Source of the DNA: Rotaria sordida
Lineage: Eukaryota; Rotifera; Eurotatoria; Philodinida; Philodinidae
Assembly: GCA_905250125.1 (NCBI GenBank)
Contig: CAJNOL010001046.1
Location: forward strand, 1 to 64,000
Direction: 5' to 3'
DNA length: 64,000 bases
Shown: positions 1 to 11,500 of the stretch, piece by piece
Numbering within the stretch: the first letter of the stretch is position 1
Layout of the letters: every line of letters begins with the position of its first letter
Program-made: the position numbers and the translations under genes
The notes under the pieces: generated by a model
Databases searched by the model: none
What the model was told of the DNA's origin: nothing
Seen by the model: the letters and a program-made list of their open reading frames with translations, nothing else

Positions 1-1831
1 GTTTTTTTATAAATTTTGAGAGCTTCTTGATAATGATATATCGCATCGTCATAAAGTTTAAGAAAATAATAAGCATTTCCCATGTTATTGTACGACATGC
101 CTAAAGATGTTTCATCATTTGGCAAACAATCTTTGCGTATTTTAAATGCTTTTATATAAAAGTCGAGTGCTACTTTGTATTGATTTTGTTCTTGATTGAC
201 AATACCAATATTGTTATAACATACAGCTTTTTTTGCAAGTGCTTTGACTGTTGAATCTGTTCCCAAAGCTTCTAATGCTTTATCATAATATTCTAGTGCT
301 TTATTGTAATTACCTTGCTTTCGATAAATTTCTCCAATACTATTATAACTCGATGCAGTATATAGATGTTTTGTACCCCATTGTTTTAAATTGATTTGAA
401 GAGATTGATTGTATAACTTAAGACTAATCTCATAATCACGTTGTTCATCGGCTATACTTCCAAGTGCTTCATAACAACGAGCTTGATTGGGATCATCTTT
501 TGATAATCCATCTCGTAAACGTTCATAATATATCTTTGCTTCATCTATATTGCCCATTGTCATGAGCACATGACCAAATGTAAGAAGTTGATTTGTGTCC
601 TGAATTGAATAGAATTGTTGACTGTTATCAGAACATAATTTTAATTGAACTCGCCATATTTTTCGACTATCAAGAACAATTTTAACGATTTGAAAAATCG
701 ATCCCAACATGAAAAGTATTTCGTCTTCTTGATCAAAACTTAGTGATTTGATATTGGCAAATGGTCTATCACTGCCGAGTCTAGGATCAGCTTCAATTTC
801 GAATAATACTCTTTCTAACCCATCCGAATTTGGCAAATATAAAAGAGCTTTGTCAATTTCCATAGTAGCTGAAAAGAATGAATTGATTGAAATAAATTGT
901 CCAATAGAATCTTTTAACTTTTTTAATTTATCATTTGACATTAATTGATTTCGATAGACGACTATTGGTTTCCTATGTCGAAATTGTTCGAGTTGTTCCC
1001 GAATATTAACAATAAAAAATTGAAATAAAAATAAAATATCAATATTTTGTGTGCGAAGAGCTTTATTCAATAATCGAGATAGAAATGAATTTCTTGTATA
1101 CCACCAAATAGCCTTATCTGGTGTATAATTTCGTTCGAAGTCTACAATATTTTTCATTTCATTTCGATTTTTTCTGTATATGGTTTTACTCAGAGATGTT
1201 AGTTCGTTCTTATCCCTTACGTCCGATTTCATTTGAAGAAGACAATTAATTAATAATTGTGAATGAACAAGATGACCTTGAAGATCAGTTGTAAGTTTTT
1301 CATGAACAATTTTTGGATCAAAAATACTAATTGGTAATGACTCATAAATTTTATTTTGCTGTTGTTTTTCATGATCAAATTGAATTCGAGCAATAAGTTC
1401 TTTTACATGTGTAACTACAGCTTTCACCTATAAGAAATTGTATAATAATACTTGTATGATTTAAACTAAAATTATTTCTTTTTCATTACTTTTGGATACA
1501 TAGCAGACCATTGTTCATTTGAATTTTGATCGTAACAATAAACATATATTGATAAGACTTGTTCAAAAGACTGAAGATGAGGCACTATTTGTCGACCTAA
1601 CTGTCCACTAACTATTAAAACAATTCGATCTTCTTTCGGCACAGTTGATATATATCGTATACACTGATCTGGATCTTCAAATGTTTTTAGTTGATTGATT
1701 GTTGCTTGAAGTTCTTCTTGAGCGCAAATATTATCTTCTGTCTTGTTAACTGACCTATCGAGCCAAAGAAGAGAAAATGTTTCTAAATTGTCATCTTGTG
1801 ACGTAAATATCTTATTGAGAATCTGTCCCAT
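1..1831 (-). CDS. TPR-repeat protein with arginine ADP-ribosyltransferase domain (3' end outside window)
   Basis: Two exons are visible on the minus strand: 1490-1831 (114 codons from ATG at 1831) and 1-1427, joined in phase 0 across a 62-bp GT-AG intron. The reading frame is still open at base 1. The N-terminal ~115 residues match the leader typical of rotifer TPR/ART proteins. The middle looks like an eukaryotic-type mono-ADP-ribosyltransferase (ARTC fold): a VYRNQL arginine site, an ISINSFFSAT serine motif and a QEDEILF stretch that supplies the ExE glutamates, so the R-S-E triad appears intact. Such enzymes move ADP-ribose from NAD+ to arginine. The C-terminal part has at least four kinesin-light-chain-like tetratricopeptide repeats (ALGSIADEQRDY, YNSIGEIYRKQGNY, YNNIGIVNQEQNQY, YNNMGNAYYFLKLY). 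The pairing of ART and TPR is common in bdelloids. Substrate and location are unknown, and no signal peptide is seen. Confidence 0.85.
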
Positions 1832-4800
1832 TGTTGCAAATTTTTAGTGTGTCGTTAAATATAAAATATTATTCATTGTAAAATGCGGCGACCATGAATT
1901 GTTTCGTTAAGTCAATATTGACCTAATAAGAATTTTTTTTTCAATACTTTACAGATAAAAAAGCACGTGCGAAAGTTTTTCGTTCTTACCTCTTATTGTG
2001 ACATTCTAGTGCAAATAAATGACATAAGGAAAAAAAATATCACTGTATTGAAAAGAAAAAAAAAATGAATATTGAGGTCCGTGTTTTATCATTTTAAAGC
2101 ATTCATTGGACTACTCAAAAAGCCATTTATAAACGAGTAGTATGAAAAATATTTTCTATTGGCACATGGTACAATGAAGTACTATTTCTAGACATGATAG
2201 ATTTTTCTTCTAAAGTCAACATAGAAATTATCAAAACTGTTTGGTACTTTGGATATTTGGATAAATTAGAACAAACAATAGCAAAAACAAAATCAACCAA
2301 TTAATATTATCTTACTATTCTTCGTTTTCATCTAAGCAAATATATATATAAGAGAATTTTAAAATAGATCAAAATACGTGTTTTTAGATACTGTGTCAAT
2401 TGTCTCATAATTTCAGTTCTTAAAATTTTCAGCACAGAAATCTAATGCTTCGGTGTAATTCTATTACAAAACAAAAGAAAGAAAATGTGATATACTACTG
2501 CATTTGTTATATGTAATGTTAATTTTAAACGAAAATAACGAGTATTTCAGGAATAATGAATCTCTCGGTATTTTAATGAGATCTCTTTAATATTCGTTGA
2601 TTCAGACTTAATTTCTTTTTTTGTCAAAAACTTTATCTTTTAATTTTTTTATAAAATAGTATCTTTTTATTAAGGTAAGTAATATCCATTATTATTCAGT
2701 TGTAGAATCAGAGATTTTTCAATGTTATCTTTTGTCCAATTGATAGAAGTACAAATTCCTCGAAAATTAAGTAGTTCGAGGTTTAAATTTGAACTATTCA
2801 ATAATGAATTGTTCTCATCGATGATAGAAAGGAATTTGAATCGATATCAGTGTTGTATTAATTGATAGATATGAAATTGTATATCGTTCTGATGAAATAT
2901 TAAATTTGATATCAGTGCTCATTTTTATTTATCAAGGAACATTACACAACACCTTATGAACTTAGAATGTTCTTCCAGTAACACTTAAACTAAGAAATGA
3001 AATCGTCAAAAAAGTCTGAACATTTTGATAGAACGATAGACAACAAAGATCCACGAAACAGCTCAAAAAAACCATTTCGTTCCCGCCTCGTCTCGCCAAG
3101 GATCTAGTTATGTATAAGTAAATTGTGAATGTTTTTACAGATCATTTCAGGAGTACTTGACGAAGTATGACCATCGTCATGAATAGTGAACCAAATATCT
3201 TGTGTTACATTGATAACATCAGATGGGAGAATTGACGAATTAGGTGTACACAGACTACCTATCTAGAATTAAATTTATATTGTAAATTATTTAACTAACT
3301 CTCAGAACAAGATTAATACGCACTACCAATTATAGAAATAAAAATAATAGACTAAACCGAACACATATATATGTATCTATGTATTCTTGTCTTCAGTGAC
3401 AATATTTATACTTAAAACATATCTACAACAAAATGGGCAGATGTCGTTAAAGAATCGATATCCACTAAGCAAAAACTGTATCGTAAGGAGACAGAACGAA
3501 TCATCAAATCTCATATCGTCTCGCCATAGAAAATCTTGTCTTGCTTCGCAATGGAGAGGTGTAACTCGACGGTTTACGAATCTCTGGTACACAAGCTCAT
3601 ATCCATCAATTAACATAATAACGATGTCAAGTCAACTTCTTTTCTAGTATCGATGAGAAAAATTCATTATCGAATAGTTCAAATATAAATCTTGGACTAC
3701 TTATTTTTCGAAGAATTCGTTACTTCTATTAATTGGAAAAAAAATAATATTGAAGAAAAGTCATATTAAATAATTGAAACATGCAATTAAAAAATTACAA
3801 CAAAAAGATGTTTTAGAAATTCTTTTTATATCTTCAATTGTTCGTTTAAAGATTGGCCTCGAACAATAATGAATGTTATTTACATTAATACAAAAAAAAA
3901 GATTCTATTTTGTACAGAATAAAGAAATGAAGTTTTTGACAAAAAAAAATTAAGTCTGAATCAACGAATATTAAAATGGATACCATTAAAATACAGAGAA
4001 GTCCATTATTTCTGAAACATTTGTTATTTTAACTAAGAAAGAAATTCTATAAGACAAGGAATATTTCTCTTTAGATTTGATATTTCGTAATAATTATAAT
4101 ATTCTAATCAAATAAAGATTATTGATTTTTTTTTAGATTGAAAACTTCAGTCATTGAAACTATCAATCCAAGAATTCAACTTGAAAAGACATAAGAACAA
4201 AATTACAAGATAAAACATTGAACAACGATCACGAGCTGTTGGTATAGAATAATATAGAGTATATTGTTTGTGTTTAAAGAATGATATTATGTTACTAAAC
4301 AAGTGACATTATAGTTTTTTATCGGACTGAAAGAGACATAGACTTCGAACTTATTCTCAATCGATTTTCATTATATCTTTTCTTCACACTTATTCGTTTG
4401 ATTAATGTCAAACTGAACATAGATAATCGAATAGTTATTCATCAGTCGAAAGATATCTAAATCATACTTAATTTCATTCTTGAATAAGACTCGTTATGTG
4501 TATCATTGGTAAATAAAGCAAAAACTTAAACAATCAAAGATATGAACATAAAAAAAAATATCTTGTGGATTGTAAAAATACTGTTGAAATATTTATTGAA
4601 TTTAACATCCACTGATACATAATGCTAATATTTAGTGTCATTGCATAAAATTTATTTTCGTTATGCATTCCGTATACATAATCAAAGTCATTAAGTCTAT
4701 TTAGAAATACATGAGAACAAATATTAAAGTAAATATGATAAAGCTCATTATAATCAAAAACAATACTAAGAATAGAATTTAAAAGTAGATATTGATTCGA

Positions 4801-5117
4801 TTGAAAGACTTAAACTTTTGAAAACAAAAACAAACAAGAATTATTGATATATCATTATTAATACAAACAAATCTGCAAGATGACAGACAAAAAGAAAAAG
4901 TATATCTTCAATTCTTTTTTAATAATGAAAATGTGTTTGTCTTTATATTTATATAAAACTTGTGTGCATCACAATGACAAGAAGAATAAGACAAGCAAGC
5001 ATAAAATTATTCGTACTTGAATATACAATAACGAAAGAGTTAACAGATATTCTCATACCGGGAATATAATTATGAGAAAAAAAAAGAAATAAAACCATCA
5101 AGACAAACGCAAAAGAC
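1832..5117. other. Intergenic region, no gene recognised
   Basis: This AT-rich stretch lies between the start of the TPR/ART gene and the stop of the CorA gene. Only short unsupported reading frames occur. Its one organised feature is the fold-back inverted repeat at 2531-4035, listed separately. I see nothing functional in 1832-2530 or 4036-5117 beyond poly-A/T runs. Confidence 0.6.
2531..4035. mobile_element. Fold-back element with ~350-440 bp inverted arms
   Basis: The left arm (about 2531-2882) and right arm (about 3592-4035) are reverse complements with scattered mismatches and small gaps. The best core, TATTCGTTGATTCAGACTTA, is at about 2591-2610 and recurs inverted at about 3954-3973. 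The outer parts match from AAAATAACGAGTATTTCAG inward, and the match resumes near GAACTATTCAATAATGAATT. About 0.7 kb lies between the arms. A short open frame in the right half (minus, about 3377-3616) begins near an LIDGYELVYQRF peptide but matches no family I can defend. No convincing target-site duplication was found. It is probably a non-autonomous DNA transposon or a head-to-head pair of copies. Confidence 0.7.
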
Positions 5118-7541
5118 TTAAAACCAATGTTTACGTTTAAAACATGCAAGCATAAATGTAGCAAGAGTAGCCATAACAGTTAAAACAATATAATAACCAT
5201 ATTTATATGTAAGTTCAGGCATATTTTGAAAATTCTTTAAAAAATAAAAATAAAAAAAGAAATGAAATGAAATGAAAACAAAATATTATAAAAGAATATC
5301 TATTTACCATGCCATAAACTCCACTAATAAAAGTTAATGGAATAAATATCGTTGATATAATTGTTAACGTTTTTACAACTTCATTCATAGCATTTGAATT
5401 AAGCATCATATAAAAATCAATAAATGATGCTAACATTTCCCTGTATGTATCAATAGAATCATTAACTTGTACAACATGATCAAATAAATCTTTTAAATAA
5501 ATATTTGTACTTTCTTGCATTATTTGTGTTTCTTCTTCTTTTTGTAATTTAATTATTATTTCTTTTAATGGTGATATTATTGCACGTAAATATAACATAT
5601 CACGTTTCATATCATATATAGATTCTAATGTATCACGTTTAAGTGTTTTCATTAATTGATTATCAATGGATTCAACTTTTGTACCCATTGTATCAAGTAC
5701 ATCCATATAATGATCAACAATAACATCAACAAGTGAATAAAAAAGATAATCAATTTTAGATTTTCGAATACGACCTTTTCCTTGTCGAATACGATCTTTT
5801 CAATAAAAAAAAAAAAGAAACAAAATAAAACAAACTCGTTTTATATAAAATATATATATGTAAGAAAAAAATTTCTTACTTTTTATTGAATCAAATAAAT
5901 CTTTTGGAGTTTCTTGAAATGTTATAAGAAGATTTTCTTTTAAATAAAAACTAATTTGTTCAATAATTGTATGTCCTGTACGACCAATATCACGAAATAT
6001 TAATTTACATACAAGAAATAAAGCATCATCAAGTACATCTAATTTTGTACGTTGTTCTGTTGTTGTTATATCTGTTTGAACAAGTGCATGAATATCATAA
6101 CGATTACCAATTTGTGCTATTATATCACGTTGATGTACACCATCAACATCTATCCCTAAAAATTATAATCAATATTTATTTTAAATAATTTTCTTAAGTC
6201 AAATAATCAAATGATAAGATTTTACAAGATCATATCGTTAATCTTGTAAGATCAAACGAAAAATTATAGTCATTAAAAGATTATAGGAAATTTTATGTGT
6301 AATAATAAGATCTTTCAAGAATCTTATAGCATGAGATCATTTGATCTTACAAAATGTTACGGTTGATTTATTTTTGCCTGAATTTATGTTTTTTTTTTTT
6401 TATAAAGACTATTTTCTATAAGACGAAAAGAAAATGAATGATTTGAATAATATTCAAATAGAGAATTGAAGAAAATGAACTTGTATATTATTGAATTTGT
6501 TTAGTAGAAAATCTTATACATGAAAAAAAAAAACAAAGAATACTTCAATATTTTATGGTAATGGTTTATATTATATGATAAATAAATTCAATAGAGATGA
6601 AAAAGATAAAGCTCATTTATTTGACCAATAATTGTTAATAGCTATTCATTTTAAGTACAAAAGATATTCATATATAGATATTCATCGACAAAAACAAAAC
6701 AATGGAGAAATTTATCTATCTTTTTTGCTTATGAATAGTCAATCTCTCAAGTGAACTTATACGATTTATTTATTATCTGAAGACTTCATCGATCTTCTTT
6801 TTCTAAATAATACTAATCGATATAAATTCTCAAATGAAAATTTTCCTTTTTCTTTTCCTACAAAAAATACACATTAACAAAAAAAAAGAAAAGAAAGGAA
6901 TAAGATTGATTGTTTACATATAACTGGCAAAGATGTTGATAATTTCAAAAACATGACATATATTTTTAAGAAATGATCGAAAATGTTTTTGTATTTATTT
7001 TCTGATATGATAAAGATCTCCTGTAAAAAAAAAACTACAGTAGATAAAAAAATGTCAATCAGTAGAAACGTTATTTACATGAAATCTTTATGTCATTTTG
7101 CTTCGTACTGAAAATTAATCAAGGACAATCATCTGATTTTTTTTCGTTTCTATTTGACTCTTATACATACATAACATCGAAGTCGCTGATGTTAATGGTA
7201 AACTTGGGATTTCATCGACTTTTTTATATTTTCCTTCTGTATATGAATTTTCATCATAAGTAAAAACATTTAATTGAACAGGTGATCTAAAGAAAAAAAT
7301 AATAATAATAATAAATTTAAAATTTCTATAAATCTATTCAATTATTTTAAATATTTTCTTACGTTGGGTCAGAAAAATGCACAAGTGTACCTGATAAACA
7401 AGCACCAAATGCGAATTGTGTAAGATGACGATTAACTGATGATCGTCCAGCTGTTGTTGTATGATTTGTTGCACCAATACCTGGTTTTGTGCGTCGAAAT
7501 GGTATAAAACTTGTCTTACGTCCTGTAAAATTTTTCACCAT
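5118..7541 (-). CDS. corA: CorA-family magnesium/cobalt channel, bacterial type
   Basis: Five exons on the minus strand, 7363-7541, 7171-7286, 5880-6155, 5308-5795 and 5118-5234, join in phase to give 391 residues. CorA proteins are homopentameric inner-membrane channels for Mg2+ (also Co2+/Ni2+). The soluble half carries LWIDVDGV, rebuilt exactly across the 1-kb intron 2, then RYDIHALVQ and a long helical region. The C-terminus has two membrane segments: TM1 ends in the YGMN signature (residues 351-354, split by the last intron), followed by the MPEL loop (358-361), TM2 and a basic tail ending KRKHWF. Loop and tail resemble bacterial CorA rather than mitochondrial MRS2, suggesting transfer followed by intron gain. 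The start is the first ATG after an acceptor-like AG 13 bp upstream. An upstream coding exon cannot be excluded, because the frame stays open back to that AG. Confidence 0.9.
6156..7170 (-). other. Long intron of the CorA gene
   Basis: This 1,015-bp intron splits a TGG codon (T|GG) of the LWIDVDGV motif. It is AT-rich and contains a cluster of short palindromic GATCTTACAAG-type words at 6205-6360. No open frame with coding character was found. Confidence 0.7.
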
Positions 7542-8539
7542 ATTGAATAATGACCTATACACACAAAAAAAAAATCGAACAAAATAAATTAATTTGACTG
7601 AACACTAAAAACTAAACTTATTGAAATTTGTGATTACCGATTAATTTACATTTGAATGAAAGAAAACAAAAAGGTCTCGTTTAAGATAGATAAAATAAAA
7701 GAATTCGTCGAATTTTGGTCGTTAAAAAGTAGCTATGTCGATGATATTGACAATTCCAATGATTACGATTGTAGACAGTGACGTTTGTCATTAGTTTTAC
7801 ACGATCGACACTACTGTGTGCATGACCGTGTGCATATCAGGAAGATTAATTTTTTCGCCTTTTCTCTTTTTTTTTCTTTTCTTTTCTCTCACCTTTTACA
7901 TCAAATGAATAGGTAAATAAAACCAATCAGATCATATTTTATCGAAATCGAAAAGCACATTCATTCACATATTTTTTCCTCAATTCTCAGGGACAAATAG
8001 AAAAAAGAAACATATGATTTTACAGAAGAATATAATAGAAATATACGTATACCTTGACTTATTATCTGATAGATAAATAAATAAACAAAAAAACGAAAAT
8101 GAAAACGAAAAAAAACGAATCAACTAATTAAACAAAGACTTTGGTAAATGAAGAAGTATAATCTTAATGTTAGTTGGAGTCAAGCGTGCGTATCATTGTT
8201 CTTTGACCTATGAGTCAATTAGTAAATAACCTTCTCGTTGAGATTAAATTGAAGACGAATTTCATAAGTCAATTGAGAAATTTCATAAATGTTTTTCATT
8301 ATTCAATTTATTCTTCTTGTCATAGTTCTTTTTTTTTTTTGTCAAAAAAATTATTGATGATTTGTTCTATTTTAACATACAAACAAGTTAATAAGAATGT
8401 ATTCACACGTCTTTGAATGACGTCTCTCGAAAGAAAGTTTTTTATTGGTTAATCGACTGGTTTCTAAGTAACAATTCAATTGAACTTACGATCTTGTTCT
8501 TTTTTGTTTTTTCCTTATGGAATAATATTAAATTTATTC
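7542..8539. promoter_or_regulatory. Divergent intergenic region between corA and CCDC148
   Basis: About 1 kb separates the two divergent start codons, so promoters and 5' untranslated regions of both genes must lie here. A slightly GC-richer patch at 7730-7850 and pyrimidine runs at 7860-7900 are visible. No motif could be assigned. Confidence 0.4.
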
Positions 8540-11500
8540 ATGTCGTCTAATAAAAATCTTCTTCGATTAAATAAACTTTATCGAACACAAGAAAATAGTA
8601 TTATTAAAACAAATTTTCTTCATTTATTAAAACTTATTAAATAATTCTTTTGTTACATAGGTCTTACTGATGTTGTTCATATAACTGATGAAAATATTCC
8701 TAAATATAGACAAGTTAATTATGATGCTATGAGAGATATTATTAATGAAAGAAAAATATGTGGAACACAAGCATTAGAACGAAGTATTGAACATTTTTGT
8801 TTTTGTATAAAGTATCTTTTCTTCTTTGTATATAATTCTAGTTTCGAAATTACAAAATGATAGTCATGCTATACGAGAACAAGCAGAATTAAAAATTTCA
8901 CGTGATTATTGGTTTAATGAACAATATAAATTAAATCAACAATATAGAAAATATGATGATGAACATCAAACATGGCTTACAGAAGCATTTCATGATCCTG
9001 ATTTATTATCAATATTTCATGAAATAACAAGATATAGAATATGGCTTGATGAAAATACAATTAAATTTCGAAAGACAACTGTTTTACCAATTATTCAATT
9101 AAAGTTTGTTGATTTATTTATTTTATTACTTAAATAATATAAATAAAATTTTCTTTTTCTCTCTAGAGAAGAATTACAATCAAAAACAATAACAACAGAT
9201 AATATTTCGGATATTATTGATGCACTTCAAATAGTAAAAAAAGAACAATATGAATTAATTCTTATACTTAATCAAGAAGAACGACAACTTGAAGATGAAT
9301 TAAAAGAATGTAATTAGTAAAAATATCTTTCTTTTTTTTTAGCTACGTCCTAATTGCGAACAAAAATTCAATCAATTAACACAAAAGTGTTTGTATTTTT
9401 GGAATGTAGCAATTTATATTGATCTTATTTTTAATACGTTTTCAAATTGCGAACATTTTTTAGGTATCAAATAATCGACAGTATTAATTGAAAACAATAT
9501 ATATATATATTAATAGAACAAATGCATCATAGAAAACTTCTCCATAAATTTTGTATTAGAGGCCGATCAACCTCTGTTATTATTCGACATTTCTATCCGA
9601 AAAATACAGTTTGAACTTTTTCTGTTAATTTGAGACCATGATTATGATTTGCATAATTTGATTTTATAATTACATTCTTTTAAAAAGTAATGGTATGAAA
9701 ACATCACTTGATAATAGAAACATAAATTAGTAAATCATTCTGACTTTCACGCCTTAATTGAGTATAAATAATTATTATATAAAATAATTGTTTTAATGAT
9801 TCACCAAGTAAAAAGTTTGTATATTTCAAAAACTAATTAATCAATATGTTTGTAATTTTGAAACTCATTAAAAATGAAATTAATGTCAATTTCTATATTC
9901 CGCATTCCAAACATTTTTGTACTAATTGTCTTAATTTTTGTTCGCAATTTAAAAGCTACAGAAAAAACAATCGAAATTCTACGTAAAAATTTTTACTATT
10001 GTAATATTTCTTTATATTTGTATAGTTCGAAAATATATCGATGAAGATGATGAAATAAATATGATTGAAGAAGGTATACCAGAATCAATTGTAGAATTAT
10101 CTTGTCCAGATGATGAATTGCGTGCAACAATGCTTCAAGAATTTCTTATTATTGATCATAAATATCGAGAAATTCTTATTGATTTAGATGCAAATTACCT
10201 TTATATTGTCGAGTATGACATTTTAAATTTTTTTTTTATACATGTTTAAGCGATTTATTTAGTCAAGAAAATGGTGGTTGGGATATTGATGAACATGAAA
10301 TGTTAGTTCATTTATATGAAATGTATCCTGGTGATGTAAAGAAACGTCGAACATGTATATATAATCATTTTCATCGTTATTATCCAAAACGTTCAAGACA
10401 AGAAATGGTAATAAAATTAAAAAATCTTTTCATTATTTTTTATTCTTGATGTTTTATGAATACTAGCTTAAACATGAAGAATGGTATAATGCTCAAACTT
10501 ATTATCTAAAACATAAACATTTAATTTTATATGAATGGTATTTAGATAATCATTATTTGTTTTTCGATTGATTGGGTCTTTTTTTTTCTTATTAAATATA
10601 GGAAACAAGCTCGTATAGCATTAAAATTAAAAGCTCAAGTAGTATTTCAAGAAGCATATGAATTACAAGAACGTTTAGCACAACAACATGAAGAAAAAAT
10701 GAAACAACGTGCTTTATGTGAACAATTAGCAAATCAAGTAGAATATTAATTTTTAGTTTTCTATGTTATTTGTTTTTTTTTGTTGTTGTTGTTTTTGTAT
10801 TTAGGTACAAAAATGGAGAGATAAACAACTTGAAATATTAGAAATTAAACGAAAATTAGAAGAATCAAAACGACAAGCTGAACTTGAAAAAATTCGACAA
10901 GAACATGAACGATCACAAAAACAACGTCAACAAACAAAAGAAAAAGTTAGTTAAATTTTTTTAATACGATTTTCTATAGAAGTCAAAAAAAAACCAATAA
11001 TTCAATGAGATATGACTATGTAATTAATATAATAACTTTTGTTTGATATTTTGAGACTTTTTTCTTGAACAGTTAAAATGATTTCGTTCTCAATTTCTGA
11101 ATTAATCATTTTCGTTGAGAATCACATAGTGCAAAAATAATAAAAAAAAAGAAACATTCTTATTACATTTGAATTATTAATTTAGCTTGCTGAATACTAT
11201 TCAAAAAAAGAACAAATTCGATTAGCCGAATATGAAAAAGAACAACGACGTTTAGATGAAATGCAATCTATTCTTGCTGAACAACATCGTAAAGATTGGG
11301 AACGTGTCAAATTTCGTCAAGAAGAATATGAACAAAAACGACAAGATTTACGTGAACGTAATCAAAATGAAGAACGTGAAGAAATAGCAAAAGAAGAACG
11401 TCTTCAAGCACTTGCTGAACGTGTTCGACCTCATGTTGAAATAGATCATGCTCGTGTATTACAACCAACTAAAGTAAATTAATTAATTCTAATTAATAAT

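Noticed and set aside
748-948. 66-codon plus-strand frame
   Set aside because: It lies antisense to the ART domain exon and begins with TTG; a shadow frame.
11261-11482. Separate 73-residue coiled-coil gene
   Set aside because: It is the tail of CCDC148 exon 10 (11186-11473) read into the intron.
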